A stretch of DNA of 46,952 bases from Rathayibacter sp. SD072 (GCF_017355185.1 NZ_JADILJ010000028.1:1-46952), one strand, 5' to 3'. Counted from the stretch's first letter, positions 22,325 through 31,426 are shown. Made by a program: numbers and translations. The notes: generated from the sequence alone by a model not told the origin.

Positions 22325-22348
22325 TTGACAGATGACAACGTTAACATC
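22325..22348. promoter_or_regulatory. -35 box and LacI-type operator in the GH43/importer divergent promoter
   Basis: TTGACA (22325-22330) is a consensus -35 for the rightward importer operon. It abuts GATGACAACGTTAACATC (22331-22348), a palindrome with 7 of 9 positions matching, so the operator fills the promoter spacer. The same 12-nt core occurs before the LacI-type gene. Confidence 0.65.
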
Positions 22349-22435
22349 AGCATAGGTCCGGGCACCAAGAGCCCCAACAGCACCGCACCGCTCCCGGGAT
22401 CCACCGGGGCGAGTACACGTCGAAGGAGATGTGGG

Positions 22436-23794
22436 ATGTCCGCAGCCCGTTCCGAAACAGCACACGCATCGGCAGCCACGCGCCGCCGCAAGCGAACGAT
22501 CCGAGCGGGCGGAGTGCTCGCGACCGCAGTACTCGCGTTCTCGCTCACGGCCTGCTCCAGTGGAGGCGGCGCCGAGGCCGGCGGTCCGGTCGAGCTCGAG
22601 TTCTGGACGTACAGCCTCAAGGGTGGTGACCCCGCCGCTCAGGCGATCATCGACCGGTACAACGAGGAGAACCCCGACGTCACGGTGAAGCTCTCGGAGG
22701 TGGGCGGCACCGCCGAGACGGCCTCGAAGCTCCTCGCCGCCGACCGTGCGGACGAGGCGCCCGATGTCGTCCAGGTCGAGTACTTCGCCCTGCCGTCGCT
22801 CGTCGTCTCGGGAGCGGTGAAGGACATCACCGAGGACGTCGCCGACGCGAAGGGCGGCGTCGAGCAGAACATCTGGGACCTCACCACGTTCGGCGACGAG
22901 GTCTACGGGGTCCCGCAGGACATCGGCCCGATGATGCTGACCTACCGCGCCGACCTGTTCGAGCAGTACGGCGTGGCCGTCCCCACCACCTGGGCCGAGT
23001 ACGCGGACGCCGCCGAGAAGATCCACACCGCCGACCCGGAGGCGTACATCGCCAGCTTCTCGGCCACCCAGTTCGAGTTCTTCGCCTCGCATGCCGCGCA
23101 GGCCGGCGCTCAGTGGTGGACGAACGACGGCGACTCCTGGTCGGTCGACATCGACAGCGAGGAGTCGCTGCAGACCGCCGACTTCTGGCAGGACCTGGTC
23201 GATCGCGACCTCGTCACGGTCGAGCCCCTGCTCACTCCGGAGTGGAACGCGAAGGCCAACAGCGGCAAGATCCTCAGCTGGGCCGCCGCCTCCTGGGCGC
23301 CGAGCGTCATCTACTCCGTCGCCCCGGACACCGCGGGCAAGTGGGAGTCCGCACCCCTTCCGCAGTGGACCGTCGGCGACGCGGCCGTGCCGTTCCTCGG
23401 CGGATCCGCCTACCTCGTTCCCGAGAAGTCGCAGCACGCGGAGGAGGCCGCGAAGTTCGCCGCCTGGCTCGGCGCGTCGGACGAGGGCTCGGAGCTGCTG
23501 CTCACCCTCGACATCTTCCCGGGCGGGAACGCCGGCCGAGAGGCGACGCTGAGCGCGGCGCCGCCGAAGCTGATGCCGCAGCAGACTGACTTCTACCAGG
23601 TCGCCGACGAAGTCATCGCGAACACGACGGTACCGGTCGTGTGGGGCCCCAACGTGAACGTCGCCGCTTCGACCTTCGGCGACGCCCTCAATGAGGCGGC
23701 TCTGAACAAGACCTCCTTCCGCGACGTCTACACGGCCACGCAGGACGCGGTCGTCGCCGACCTCGAGAAGCAGGGCTACACGGTCACCGAGTGA
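22436..23794 (+). CDS. Extracellular sugar-binding lipoprotein of an ABC importer
   Basis: 452 aa; ATG at 22436 with AAGGAG 8-10 nt upstream. A basic N-terminus (TRRRKRTIR), hydrophobic core and lipobox LTAC (Cys40) mark a lipoprotein. The mature protein is a family-1 (MalE/UgpB-like) solute-binding protein: VELEFWTYSLKGGDPAAQAIIDRYNEENPDVTVKLSEVGG, ADEAPDVVQVEYFALPSLVVSG, GVPQDIGPMMLTYRADLFEQYGV, and FLGGSAYLVPEKSQHAEEAAKFAAWL. The linked GH43 and alpha-xylosidase genes suggest xylose-containing oligosaccharides as ligand (inference). A strong hairpin follows the gene, probably keeping its mRNA in excess over the permeases. Confidence 0.93.
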   Translation: MSAARSETAHASAATRRRKRTIRAGGVLATAVLAFSLTACSSGGGAEAGGPVELEFWTYSLKGGDPAAQAIIDRYNEENPDVTVKLSEVGGTAETASKLLAADRADEAPDVVQVEYFALPSLVVSGAVKDITEDVADAKGGVEQNIWDLTTFGDEVYGVPQDIGPMMLTYRADLFEQYGVAVPTTWAEYADAAEKIHTADPEAYIASFSATQFEFFASHAAQAGAQWWTNDGDSWSVDIDSEESLQTADFWQDLVDRDLVTVEPLLTPEWNAKANSGKILSWAAASWAPSVIYSVAPDTAGKWESAPLPQWTVGDAAVPFLGGSAYLVPEKSQHAEEAAKFAAWLGASDEGSELLLTLDIFPGGNAGREATLSAAPPKLMPQQTDFYQVADEVIANTTVPVVWGPNVNVAASTFGDALNEAALNKTSFRDVYTATQDAVVADLEKQGYTVTE

Positions 23795-23800
23795 CCACTG

Positions 23801-23826
23801 GGAGGGGCGGCGCCCGCCGCCCCTCC
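23801..23826 (+). terminator. Intra-operon hairpin after the binding-protein gene
   Basis: GGAGGGGCGGC (23801-23811) and GCCGCCCCTCC (23816-23826) form a perfect 11-bp stem with a 4-nt loop, 6 bp past the stop and followed by TTCCT. It is likely a partial terminator or 3'-stabilising element between binding protein and permeases. Confidence 0.65.
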
Positions 23827-23876
23827 TTCCTCGCACCACTCCCCAGCACCACCGAGCAACGGAGCACGAGCCGCTG

Positions 23877-24833
23877 ATGTCAGCCACCGTCGACAGCACC
23901 GCCCTGCGGGAGCGACCACCCGCCACCACCCGGCGCCGATCAGCGCGCAGCGCCCTCGTGCCGTGGATGTTCGCCGGACCGGCGATCGTCTTCTTCGTCG
24001 CCTTCCTGATCGTCCCGATCCTCTACGCGATCTACCTCAGCTTCCGCGGCTTCGTCGTCGACGGGGGCGGCGCCTTCGGCCGGCGCGTGGAGACCTGGGT
24101 CGGCTTCGACAACTACGTCGCCGCGCTCACCGATCCGGAGTTCGTCGCGGGCCTCGGCAGGGTCCTGCTCTACGGACTCATCGCGATCCCGAGCGTCCTG
24201 GGCCTGGCCCTGCTGTTCGCGCTCCTGCTCGACACTCCGCGCGTGAGGGCCCGAAGCTTCTCGCGGACCGTCATCTTCCTGCCCTACGCCGTCCCTGGCG
24301 TCATCGCGAGCCTGCTCTGGGGCTTCCTCTACCTGCCCAGCACGAGCCCCGTGAGCTGGATCACCCGGGCGCTCGGCGGCGGATCCGTCGGCTTCTTCGA
24401 GGGCCCCGCGCTGTACTTCTCGTTGGCCAACATCGCGCTCTGGTCCGGCGTCGGCTTCAACATGATCATCATCTTCACGTCGCTCCGAGCGATCCCCACC
24501 GAGATCTATGAAGCGGCCCGTATCGACGGGGCGAACGAGCTGCAGATCGCGTGGCGGATCAAGATCCCGCTCGTGACCCCGGCGCTCGTTCTGACCGGCC
24601 TGTTCTCGATCATCGGCACCATCCAGCTCTACAGCGAACCCGCGACCCTGCGGCCCCTGACGACGACCATCTCGTCGACCTGGGTACCTCTGATGAAGAT
24701 CTACCGCGAGGCGTTCACCAACGACAACCTCGGAGGCGCCGCAGCCGCCTCCGTCGTCCTCGCGATCGGCATCCTCGGCTTCTCGCTGCTCGTCCTCCGC
24801 TTCTTCCAACGCCGCACCTTCGGAGAGAACTGA
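23877..24833 (+). CDS. Sugar ABC transporter permease (CUT1, MalF-type)
   Basis: 318 aa. An Arg-rich N-terminus precedes the first membrane helix (PWMFAGPAIVFFVAFLIVPILYAIYLSF). The EAA loop IYEAARIDGANELQIAWRIKIPLVTP lies near residue 210. The segment between residues 130 and 175 (PYAVPGVIASLLWGFLYLPSTSPVSW) is typical of UgpA/MsmF-like subunits. Its TGA overlaps the next gene (ATGA). It partners the binding protein upstream. Confidence 0.94.
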   Translation: MSATVDSTALRERPPATTRRRSARSALVPWMFAGPAIVFFVAFLIVPILYAIYLSFRGFVVDGGGAFGRRVETWVGFDNYVAALTDPEFVAGLGRVLLYGLIAIPSVLGLALLFALLLDTPRVRARSFSRTVIFLPYAVPGVIASLLWGFLYLPSTSPVSWITRALGGGSVGFFEGPALYFSLANIALWSGVGFNMIIIFTSLRAIPTEIYEAARIDGANELQIAWRIKIPLVTPALVLTGLFSIIGTIQLYSEPATLRPLTTTISSTWVPLMKIYREAFTNDNLGGAAAASVVLAIGILGFSLLVLRFFQRRTFGEN

Positions 24834-25762
24834 TGAGCACCGCACTGCACTCCCCCGCCCCCACCGACGCACAGGAGAAGCGGACACCGTCTCCTCGAGG
24901 AGACCGCCGAACTCCTCCCGGGGCACCGCGCCGACCGCTCGGCTCGACCCTGGCCACCGTCGCGCTCCTCCTGGGTGCCCTCTACTGCCTCGTCCCCGTC
25001 CTCTGGGTGGTCGTCGCCGCCTCGAAGTCGCCGCGCGAACTGTTCACGACCTTCTCGTTCGCGCCCGGCTCGGGGATGCTCGACAACCTCGTCGCGCTCA
25101 GCGCCTACGGCGGCGGGCAGTTCTGGCAGTGGGGCCTGAACAGCGTCCTCTACGCCGGAGTCGGCGCCGTCGCCTCGACGCTCGTCTCGGCCATGGCCGG
25201 CTACGCACTCGCCAAGTTCCGCTTCCGAGGCCGCGACACGCTCTTCGCCGCGATCCTCGCGGGCGTGCTCGTGCCCGGCATCGTGCTCGCCGTCCCGCAG
25301 TACCTGCTGCTCGCGAGCGTCGGTATCGCCGGGACCTACTGGTCCGTGCTGCTGCCCGTCATCATCAACCCGTTCGGCATCTTCCTCTGCCGCGTCTTCG
25401 CCGCCGCCGCCGTACCGGACGACACCCTCGAAGCCGCCCGCATCGACGGCGCGAGCGAGATCCGCATCTTCGGAGCGATCGCGCTGCCGATGATGTCCCA
25501 GGGACTCGTCACCGTGTTCCTGCTCCAGTTCGTCGGCATCTGGAACAACTTCCTGCTCCCCTTCATCATGCTCAGCGACCAGGACAAGTACCCCATCACC
25601 CTCGGGCTCTACACCTTCCTCTCGAAAGGCGCCGGCGACTCCGACCTCTACCCGCTGGTGATCATGGGCTCAGCGGTCTCCGTCATCCCGCTGATCATCC
25701 TCGTGCTCGTTCTCCAGCGGTTCTGGCGAGCCGACCTCCTCGCCGGCGGTCTCAAGGGCTGA
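24833..25762 (+). CDS. Sugar ABC transporter permease (CUT1, MalG-type)
   Basis: 309 aa; the ATG overlaps the preceding stop. It has a Pro/Arg-rich cytoplasmic N-terminus of ~35 residues, six predicted helices, and the EAA loop EAARIDGASEIRIFGAIALPMMSQG near residue 200. The C-terminus RFWRADLLAGGLKG is of the usual MalG kind. With the preceding gene it forms the membrane channel; the ATPase is not in the window. Confidence 0.94.
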   Translation: MSTALHSPAPTDAQEKRTPSPRGDRRTPPGAPRRPLGSTLATVALLLGALYCLVPVLWVVVAASKSPRELFTTFSFAPGSGMLDNLVALSAYGGGQFWQWGLNSVLYAGVGAVASTLVSAMAGYALAKFRFRGRDTLFAAILAGVLVPGIVLAVPQYLLLASVGIAGTYWSVLLPVIINPFGIFLCRVFAAAAVPDDTLEAARIDGASEIRIFGAIALPMMSQGLVTVFLLQFVGIWNNFLLPFIMLSDQDKYPITLGLYTFLSKGAGDSDLYPLVIMGSAVSVIPLIILVLVLQRFWRADLLAGGLKG

Positions 25763-25848
25763 TCGCTTCTTTCCCTACCGGGACGGCCGCTTCCGCCCCT
25801 CCTCCCCGCCGGCCGCCCCTCGCGCGCGTCGGCCGTCGAAAGGCACCC

Positions 25849-28149
25849 ATGAAGTTCACCGATGGTTTCTGGCAGATGCGCCCGGGCGTCACTCCGATCC
25901 ACGCTCAGGAGGCGTACGACATCGAGGCCGATGAGGGTGAGCGGCTCCTCGTCACGGCGCCGAGCACCGTCATCAACCGCCGCGGCGACACCCTGAACCG
26001 CCCCGTGCTCTCCCTCACCCTCTCGTCCCCCCTTCGGGGAGTGATCGGCGTGCGAGTCGAGCACCACACCGGCGGGCTCGACCCCTTCGGATTCGACCTC
26101 GTCGGAGCGGTGGAGGGGGCGGGCGAGGCGCAGATAGACGACCAGGGGCGAGGTGTCCTCGACGCCGGACCGCTCCGCGCGGTCATCGAGCCCGGTGCTC
26201 CGTTCTCGCTCCGCTTCGAGGCGGAGGGGCGCGTTCTCACTTCCGCTGCCGCCAAGTCGGCCGCCCACCTCCTGATCGCGGACGACGCTCAGGTCGACGG
26301 CGCACCTGTGGGAACCGCCCGGGACGGCAGTGCGCGGGCGCTCGCTCCGAGCTACACGCTGCAGCAGCTGTCTCTCGGTGTAGGAGAGCTCGTCTACGGG
26401 CTGGGCGAGCGGTTCGGGCCACTGGTCAAGAACGGCCAGACCGTTGACGTGTGGAACGCCGACGGCGGGACCTCGTCCGAGCAGGCGTACAAGAACGTGC
26501 CGTTCTATCTCACGAACCGCGGGTACGGCGTCCTCGTCGACCACCCCGGCCACGTCTCGTTCGAGATCGGCTCGGAGTCTGTCGAGCGCGTGCAGTTCTC
26601 GGTCGCCGGAGAGAGCTTGCAGTACTACATCGTCCAAGGGAGCACGCCGGCCGAGATCCTCGACCGGTACACGCAGCTCACTGGACGGCCGGCACAGGTG
26701 CCGGCCTGGTCGTACGGGCTCTGGCTGTCGACGTCCTTCACCACCAGCTACGACGAGGCGACCGTCACCTCCTTCATCGAGGGGATGGCTGAGCGGGACC
26801 TCCCGGTGAGCGTGTTCCACTTCGACTGCTTCTGGATGCGCGAGTTCAACTGGTGCGACTTCGAGTGGGACCCGCGCGTCTTCCCTGACCCGGAGGGCAT
26901 GCTGGCGCGGCTGCACGACCGCGATCTGCGCGTGTGCGTCTGGATCAACCCCTACATCGGTCAGCGCTCACCCCTGTTCGCGGAGGCGCAGGACGCGGGA
27001 TACCTCGTCCGGCGGCCAGACGGCTCCGTGTGGCAGTGGGACCTGTGGCAGGCGGGCATGGCCCTCGTCGACTTCACGAACCCGGCGGCCACCGCGTGGT
27101 TCCAGGACAAGCTGCGAGCTCTGCAGCGCCAGGGCGTCGACGCCTTTAAGACCGACTTCGGCGAGAGGATCCCGGTCGACGTCGAGTACTTCGACGGGTC
27201 CTCGCCCGAGCGGATGCACAACTACTACACGCAGCTCTACAACCTCGCCGTGTTCGAGGTCCTCGAGGAGGAGCGCGGGAAGGGCGACGCAGTGCTCTTC
27301 GCCCGCTCCGCGACCGTCGGCGGCCAGCGGCTGCCGGTGCACTGGGGCGGCGACTGCACGTCGACTTTCGAGTCCATGGCCGAGACGTTGCGCGGCGGGC
27401 TGTCGCTCGCGTTCTCGGGCTTCGGATTCTGGAGCCATGACATCGGCGGATTCGAGGGAACTCCCGATGCCGCCGTCTTCAAGCGGTGGACGGCGTTCGG
27501 CCTGCTGTCTTCGCACTCGCGCCTGCACGGCAGCACCTCGTACCGGGTGCCGTGGGAGTTCGACGGAGCGCTGGCAGAGGGCGAAGCCAGCGCCGTCGAC
27601 GTCACGCGCACCTTCACCGAGCTCAAGCTCTCCCTCATGCCGTACCTCTACACCGCTGGGCTCGAGGCGACGCGGCGCGGGACCCCTGTGATGAGGCCGA
27701 TGGCCCTCGCCTTCCCGGAGGACCGAGGTGCGGCGTATGTCGACACCCAGTACATGCTCGGCCCGGACCTCCTGGTGGCCCCGGTGCTCAGCGTCGACGG
27801 CGATGTCGACGTGTACCTGCCGGAGGGTGTCTGGACGGACTACTTCACCGGCCGGGTCGTTCAGGGCGGCGGCTGGAGACGGGAGAAGCACGGCTTCCTC
27901 ACTCTTCCGCTCTACGTCAGGGCAGGGGCGGTCCTCCCGATCGGAGCGCGAGTGGACAGGCCCGACTACGACTACCTGGACGGGGTCACTCTGAGGGTCT
28001 TCCCCGGGGCGACCGGACAGGATCGCGTCGTGATCGTCGAGACTCCGGAGGGACGTCGGGCGCGGTTCGTGGTGAGCGACTCGGACGAGGGCCCCGCCGT
28101 GCTGGCGGAAGGAGTCGAGGGCTGGACGGTGGAGGTCGTACCCGCATGA
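25849..28149 (+). CDS. yicI: GH31 alpha-xylosidase (YicI type)
   Basis: 766 aa, no signal peptide. It opens with MKFTDGFWQMRPGVTPIHAQEAYDIE, the N-terminal domain typical of YicI. Catalytic nucleophile is Asp436 in KTDFGERIP and acid/base is Asp502 in HWGGDCTST. The 66-residue spacing equals that of E. coli YicI (D416/D482). HFDCFWMREFNWCDFEWDP is the YicI-specific substrate loop that favours alpha-xylosides. The expected reaction is release of xylose from isoprimeverose or the non-reducing end of xyloglucan oligosaccharides in the cytoplasm. Together with the GH43 gene and importer it makes a xyloglucan/xylan oligosaccharide locus. Confidence 0.95.
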   Translation: MKFTDGFWQMRPGVTPIHAQEAYDIEADEGERLLVTAPSTVINRRGDTLNRPVLSLTLSSPLRGVIGVRVEHHTGGLDPFGFDLVGAVEGAGEAQIDDQGRGVLDAGPLRAVIEPGAPFSLRFEAEGRVLTSAAAKSAAHLLIADDAQVDGAPVGTARDGSARALAPSYTLQQLSLGVGELVYGLGERFGPLVKNGQTVDVWNADGGTSSEQAYKNVPFYLTNRGYGVLVDHPGHVSFEIGSESVERVQFSVAGESLQYYIVQGSTPAEILDRYTQLTGRPAQVPAWSYGLWLSTSFTTSYDEATVTSFIEGMAERDLPVSVFHFDCFWMREFNWCDFEWDPRVFPDPEGMLARLHDRDLRVCVWINPYIGQRSPLFAEAQDAGYLVRRPDGSVWQWDLWQAGMALVDFTNPAATAWFQDKLRALQRQGVDAFKTDFGERIPVDVEYFDGSSPERMHNYYTQLYNLAVFEVLEEERGKGDAVLFARSATVGGQRLPVHWGGDCTSTFESMAETLRGGLSLAFSGFGFWSHDIGGFEGTPDAAVFKRWTAFGLLSSHSRLHGSTSYRVPWEFDGALAEGEASAVDVTRTFTELKLSLMPYLYTAGLEATRRGTPVMRPMALAFPEDRGAAYVDTQYMLGPDLLVAPVLSVDGDVDVYLPEGVWTDYFTGRVVQGGGWRREKHGFLTLPLYVRAGAVLPIGARVDRPDYDYLDGVTLRVFPGATGQDRVVIVETPEGRRARFVVSDSDEGPAVLAEGVEGWTVEVVPA

Positions 28150-28198
28150 CCTCGCCTCGTGGTCCCGAGGATCGGCTCAGGGACAACGATCGCAGGTC

Positions 28199-28819
28199 GT
28201 GACTGGGGAGGCGTGGAAGAGGGAGTACTACGCCGGTGCAAGCGGGTCCGAGGGTTGCACCGACTTCCACCTCGCGCCGACAGGGCGACACGGCACCGGG
28301 TCGCCCTGGTCCCACCGGTGGAGCGGAGACGACCTTCTGCTGCGACCCTCCCGCGACCGTGTCGTCGGATCGGGTGCCCCCGCGCTCGTCGGGCGGTGTG
28401 CGGGAGGAGACGGTGCCGCCCTCGCCGCCACCGTGCGAGCGATGCCCGGCACGGCGTCGGAGACCGGACTCATCGCTTACTGGAGCCGCGATACCCACGC
28501 CTCCCTCTTCGTGACTCGCATCGCATCGGTCATTCTGATCGAGACCCGTTTCCTCCGAGGCGGACACGAGCTCCTTCTCGACCGGCGCCCGGGCGCAGGT
28601 TGGCAACGGATGGAGATCCGCAGTGATCGGCGACTCCACCAGCTCGGTACCGTCCTCGACGGCGTCTTCACGGCTCACGCCGAGATCCCCGCTCTCACGG
28701 GCGCACTGCCTCCGGGCAACGGAGCCGCGAATCCGCTCCTCGGCCTCTTTCATGTCGGAGCAGCGGGTGGCACAGCGGCACGGTTCGAGGACGTGAGGTT
28801 CTCGCCGGGGGCGGGGTAG
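28199..28819 (+). CDS. Stand-alone lectin-like (DUF1349/GH43-C2-like) domain protein
   Basis: 206 aa from a GTG at 28199, 49 bp after yicI. The C-terminal two thirds (GLIAYWSRDTHASLFVTRIASVILIETRFL... ARFEDVRFSPG) resemble the concanavalin-like sandwich found at the end of GH43 enzymes and in DUF1349 proteins; compare AGLVLWYNTDAYLSLHVTW in the GH43 gene at 29756-31426. There is no signal peptide. The Shine-Dalgarno is weak, but an 18-codon frame starts at the yicI stop (ATGA, 28146) and ends exactly over this GTG (GTGA), so coupling is possible. It may be a free carbohydrate-binding module or a leftover of a larger enzyme. Confidence 0.6.
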   Translation: MTGEAWKREYYAGASGSEGCTDFHLAPTGRHGTGSPWSHRWSGDDLLLRPSRDRVVGSGAPALVGRCAGGDGAALAATVRAMPGTASETGLIAYWSRDTHASLFVTRIASVILIETRFLRGGHELLLDRRPGAGWQRMEIRSDRRLHQLGTVLDGVFTAHAEIPALTGALPPGNGAANPLLGLFHVGAAGGTAARFEDVRFSPGAG

Positions 28820-29093
28820 CGCTGCGCGCTCCAGGCCGAGGTAGTGCAGCAACCGAAGCAGTGGCGACACTGCCGTCCCGACCTCCGACACTGCAAAGCC
28901 GACCGCCGCATCACCGAGAATCACACAGACTCCGAGCCCGTTCTTGGACCTGGCGCTCGGACATCGACGCCGAGTCCAACCGCTAGCGCGGCTAGGAACC
29001 TCAACCTTCATCGCTAGTCGCCGATTGTGATGTGGGGTCTCGATCCTGACTGGGACCCGTTCAAGAGCGTCTGGGTTGTGGGGTCATTCACCC
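28820..29093. other. Gene-free gap between convergent operons
   Basis: Frames here lack start signals and recognisable domains. GGGTC/GACCC words near 29035-29060 could pair in a weak 5-bp hairpin for the minus-strand operon. No clear terminator is visible. Confidence 0.45.
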
Positions 29094-29759
29094 TCATCTT
29101 CGCAGCCACTGGAGAGCGCCGGCCAGTAGAGCGAGGTGTCCTCGGGAGGTGTAAGAGGAGGCACTGTGGCCGAGCGCGTCGTAGACGGTGCGGCCTCCTC
29201 CGGAGCGCTCGAGCGCCCAGGCGATCGGATGATCCCGGCCTTCGTAGTGGTGGGTGGCGAGGACCCGCGAGGCGGGGTCCACGTCGAGTAGGCAGTAGCG
29301 CTCGTCCTCTACGTCGAAGTCGGTGACGTGCTCGATCACCGGATGCGGTTCGGTGGCGAGCCGGATCCGGGCGGGCCCGAAGTCCGGATGCATCGATGCA
29401 CCGCGGATCCAGCGGCCGCCGAGGAGGGCCGGCCACTCCGGCGCGTCGATGAAGGTGGTCGAGCTGACGTGGATCCCGAGGACCGGGATCGCGGAGCGCT
29501 CGATGAGCGCGAACGCCGACCTGCCCTCCGGGGTCGGTGCGGGGCGTCCGTCCCGGGGGAGACCCGCGTTGACGACGAGCAGATCGGGCACCGTGACGCA
29601 GCCGGTCGCGATGTCCGAGAGTGCTCGGTCGACATCCCCTCGGACCTCGACTCGGTGGCCGCGTGCGGCGAGGAGCGCAACCACTGCGGACGTCGTCTCG
29701 GCGAACGGGTGCCAGGGATCGCTGTACCTGCCCTCGCCCGTCAGCAGAAGAGTCGTCAC
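29094..29759 (-). CDS. ThuA-like domain protein
   Basis: 221 aa; GTG at 29759 overlaps the GH43 stop (GTGA). The sequence reads as a ThuA/trehalose-utilisation-like class I glutamine-amidotransferase fold: LLLTGEGRYSDPWHPFAETTSAVVALLAARGHRVEV, PDLLVVNAGLP, IPVLGIHVSSTTFIDAPEW, GGRWIRGASMHPDFG, and PVIEHVTDFDVEDERYCLLDVDP, ending YDALGHSASSYTSRGHLALLAGALQWL. Such proteins often sit in sugar-catabolic operons, but their reaction is usually not known. The Cys of true amidotransferases is replaced (GIHVSS), as in ThuA proteins. It is the last gene of a four-gene operon. Confidence 0.82.
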   Translation of the reverse strand: MTTLLLTGEGRYSDPWHPFAETTSAVVALLAARGHRVEVRGDVDRALSDIATGCVTVPDLLVVNAGLPRDGRPAPTPEGRSAFALIERSAIPVLGIHVSSTTFIDAPEWPALLGGRWIRGASMHPDFGPARIRLATEPHPVIEHVTDFDVEDERYCLLDVDPASRVLATHHYEGRDHPIAWALERSGGGRTVYDALGHSASSYTSRGHLALLAGALQWLRR

Positions 29760-31426
29760 GAGGAGGCCCCGCGCGTCTCGCCCACCGCTCCGACCCTGAT
29801 CCCCGGCGCATCCTCGCCGTTGCCGGGCTCCACGCGGAGTCGGAAGCCGGAGAAGTCGGCGGTGAAGGCCGCGTCGACCAGATCGAAGACGTCGAGGCCG
29901 GCGAACGCTCCGGTGAAGCGCAGCCGCGGACCGTGGTCGTCGGAGAGGAAGGTGATGTCCACTGCCTCTCCGATGCGGCTGGGCGTCGTGTGCGCCGGCC
30001 CGGCCGACAGGATCGCGAGGGGTCCGTCGAGGTCGGCGCGGAGGGTGACCGGCCCGGTCTCCGGGAGTGCGCGGACAGCGAGGACGGTTTGCCCGTCCGG
30101 GTCGCGTCGCGTGAGGACGAGGGCACGGTGGCCACGTCCCTCCCACTGCTGACCCTGCTGCGCCTCCCCGTCGGGTTCGCGCCAAGTGACGTGCAGAGAG
30201 AGGTAGGCGTCGGTGTTGTACCAGAGCACCAGACCCGCCGCCTGGGTGAAGGAGGTCGGATCCGCATCGACCGTGACGCTGACGGTCATCCGGTGCTCGG
30301 TGAGGGGCTGGCCGATCAGGCTGTGCTCACGGAGCGATTCAGGACCCTGACGCCCGCGCAGTCGGAGCCACCCGGGTCGTGCGTCCTGGTCGATCCAGTC
30401 CCGCGAGGCGGGCGTCCGCAGCGTCCGCCACGGCCAGGGCAAAAGCGAACGCGGAGGCGTCGGACCGGCAGCGGAGTGCGGGACGTCCGGCACCTCGAGT
30501 TCGATCCTCGGATGCCAGCCGCCTCCCTTCAGCCGGGGCCAACCGTCCCGCCACTCGATCTCCTGCAGGGCGCTCTCCCGTCCGAGGGTGTTGAACGCGC
30601 CGTCTTCCGTGCGGATCGGTCGGCTGACGAGGTGGCCGAGGTACCAGCGCCCCGACGGCGTCCGGATCAGTTCTCCGTGCCCGGCCTTCTGCAGGGGCAG
30701 GTCGAGAGCGTCGCGGGTCGTGAGCAGGGGGACGTCGTCGACCTCGTAGGGTCCGTGGAGTGAGCGGCTCCGGGCCATGAGGACACCGTGCTCGATCCCG
30801 GTTCCCCCCTCGGCGAGGGCGAGCACGAACCAGCCGTCGTGGTGGATGATCTTGGGTCCTTCGACGAGGTCGGGACGCTGCAGGAGGAGCGCGGTCGGCC
30901 CCGTCGTGCGGAGGACCCCGCCGAAATCGACCAGCTCGGTGAGGACGATGCCGTCGAAGCGGTTCCCCCCGGGGCGGTGGTCGTTCTGGATGTTCACCAG
31001 CCAGTGCCGACCCTCGTGATGGAACAGCGACGGATCGAACCCGAGGCCGCTCACGCGCTGCGGCTCGGACCACTCGCCGGGGAGACCGTCCACGTCCGGA
31101 GCGCGAGCGATGTAGGTCGCGAGGTTGAAGTACGGGCTCTGAAGCGACTCCACGATCGAGTAGACCACCCAGAACACGCCGTCCGCGTACGAGAGAGCGG
31201 GCGCCCAGATCCCCGCCGAGTCCGGGTAGCCCGTCAGCGACCGGCCGGGTGCCGCCGACTCGACCGCACCGTGGAACTCCCACGTCGCGAGATCCCGCGA
31301 TCGCTGGATCGGGATGGTGGGGAACCACTCGAAGGAGCTGACCGCGAGCAGGTACCAGTCCCCGACGCGCAGGAAAGAGGGATCGGGCGAGAAACCGCGG
31401 ACGACAGGATTGGCCGTTCTCACCAT
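29756..31426 (-). CDS. GH43 glycoside hydrolase (xylosidase/arabinofuranosidase-like)
   Basis: 556 aa; ATG at 31426 preceded by GGAGG. The N-terminal propeller starts VRTANPVVRGFSPDPS (general base Asp15). IWAPALSYADGVFWVVY and GFDPSLFHHEGRHWLVN are further blades, and VEGPKIIHHDGWFVL (about residue 190) provides the acid Glu. The C-terminal sandwich runs from about 350 to 540 (AAGLVLWYNTDAYLSLHVTW... DVTFLSDDHGPRLRFTGAFAGLDVFDLVDAAFTADFSGFRLR). There is no signal peptide. Start and stop overlap the flanking GH36 (TGATG) and ThuA (GTGA) genes. Since the linked enzymes differ from the xyloglucan locus, its preferred substrate is uncertain. Confidence 0.92.
   Translation of the reverse strand: MVRTANPVVRGFSPDPSFLRVGDWYLLAVSSFEWFPTIPIQRSRDLATWEFHGAVESAAPGRSLTGYPDSAGIWAPALSYADGVFWVVYSIVESLQSPYFNLATYIARAPDVDGLPGEWSEPQRVSGLGFDPSLFHHEGRHWLVNIQNDHRPGGNRFDGIVLTELVDFGGVLRTTGPTALLLQRPDLVEGPKIIHHDGWFVLALAEGGTGIEHGVLMARSRSLHGPYEVDDVPLLTTRDALDLPLQKAGHGELIRTPSGRWYLGHLVSRPIRTEDGAFNTLGRESALQEIEWRDGWPRLKGGGWHPRIELEVPDVPHSAAGPTPPRSLLPWPWRTLRTPASRDWIDQDARPGWLRLRGRQGPESLREHSLIGQPLTEHRMTVSVTVDADPTSFTQAAGLVLWYNTDAYLSLHVTWREPDGEAQQGQQWEGRGHRALVLTRRDPDGQTVLAVRALPETGPVTLRADLDGPLAILSAGPAHTTPSRIGEAVDITFLSDDHGPRLRFTGAFAGLDVFDLVDAAFTADFSGFRLRVEPGNGEDAPGIRVGAVGETRGASS

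Noticed and set aside
22304-23929. 541-codon minus-strand ORF opposite the binding-protein gene
   Set aside because: No recognisable domain and the plus strand is a clear lipoprotein; shadow.
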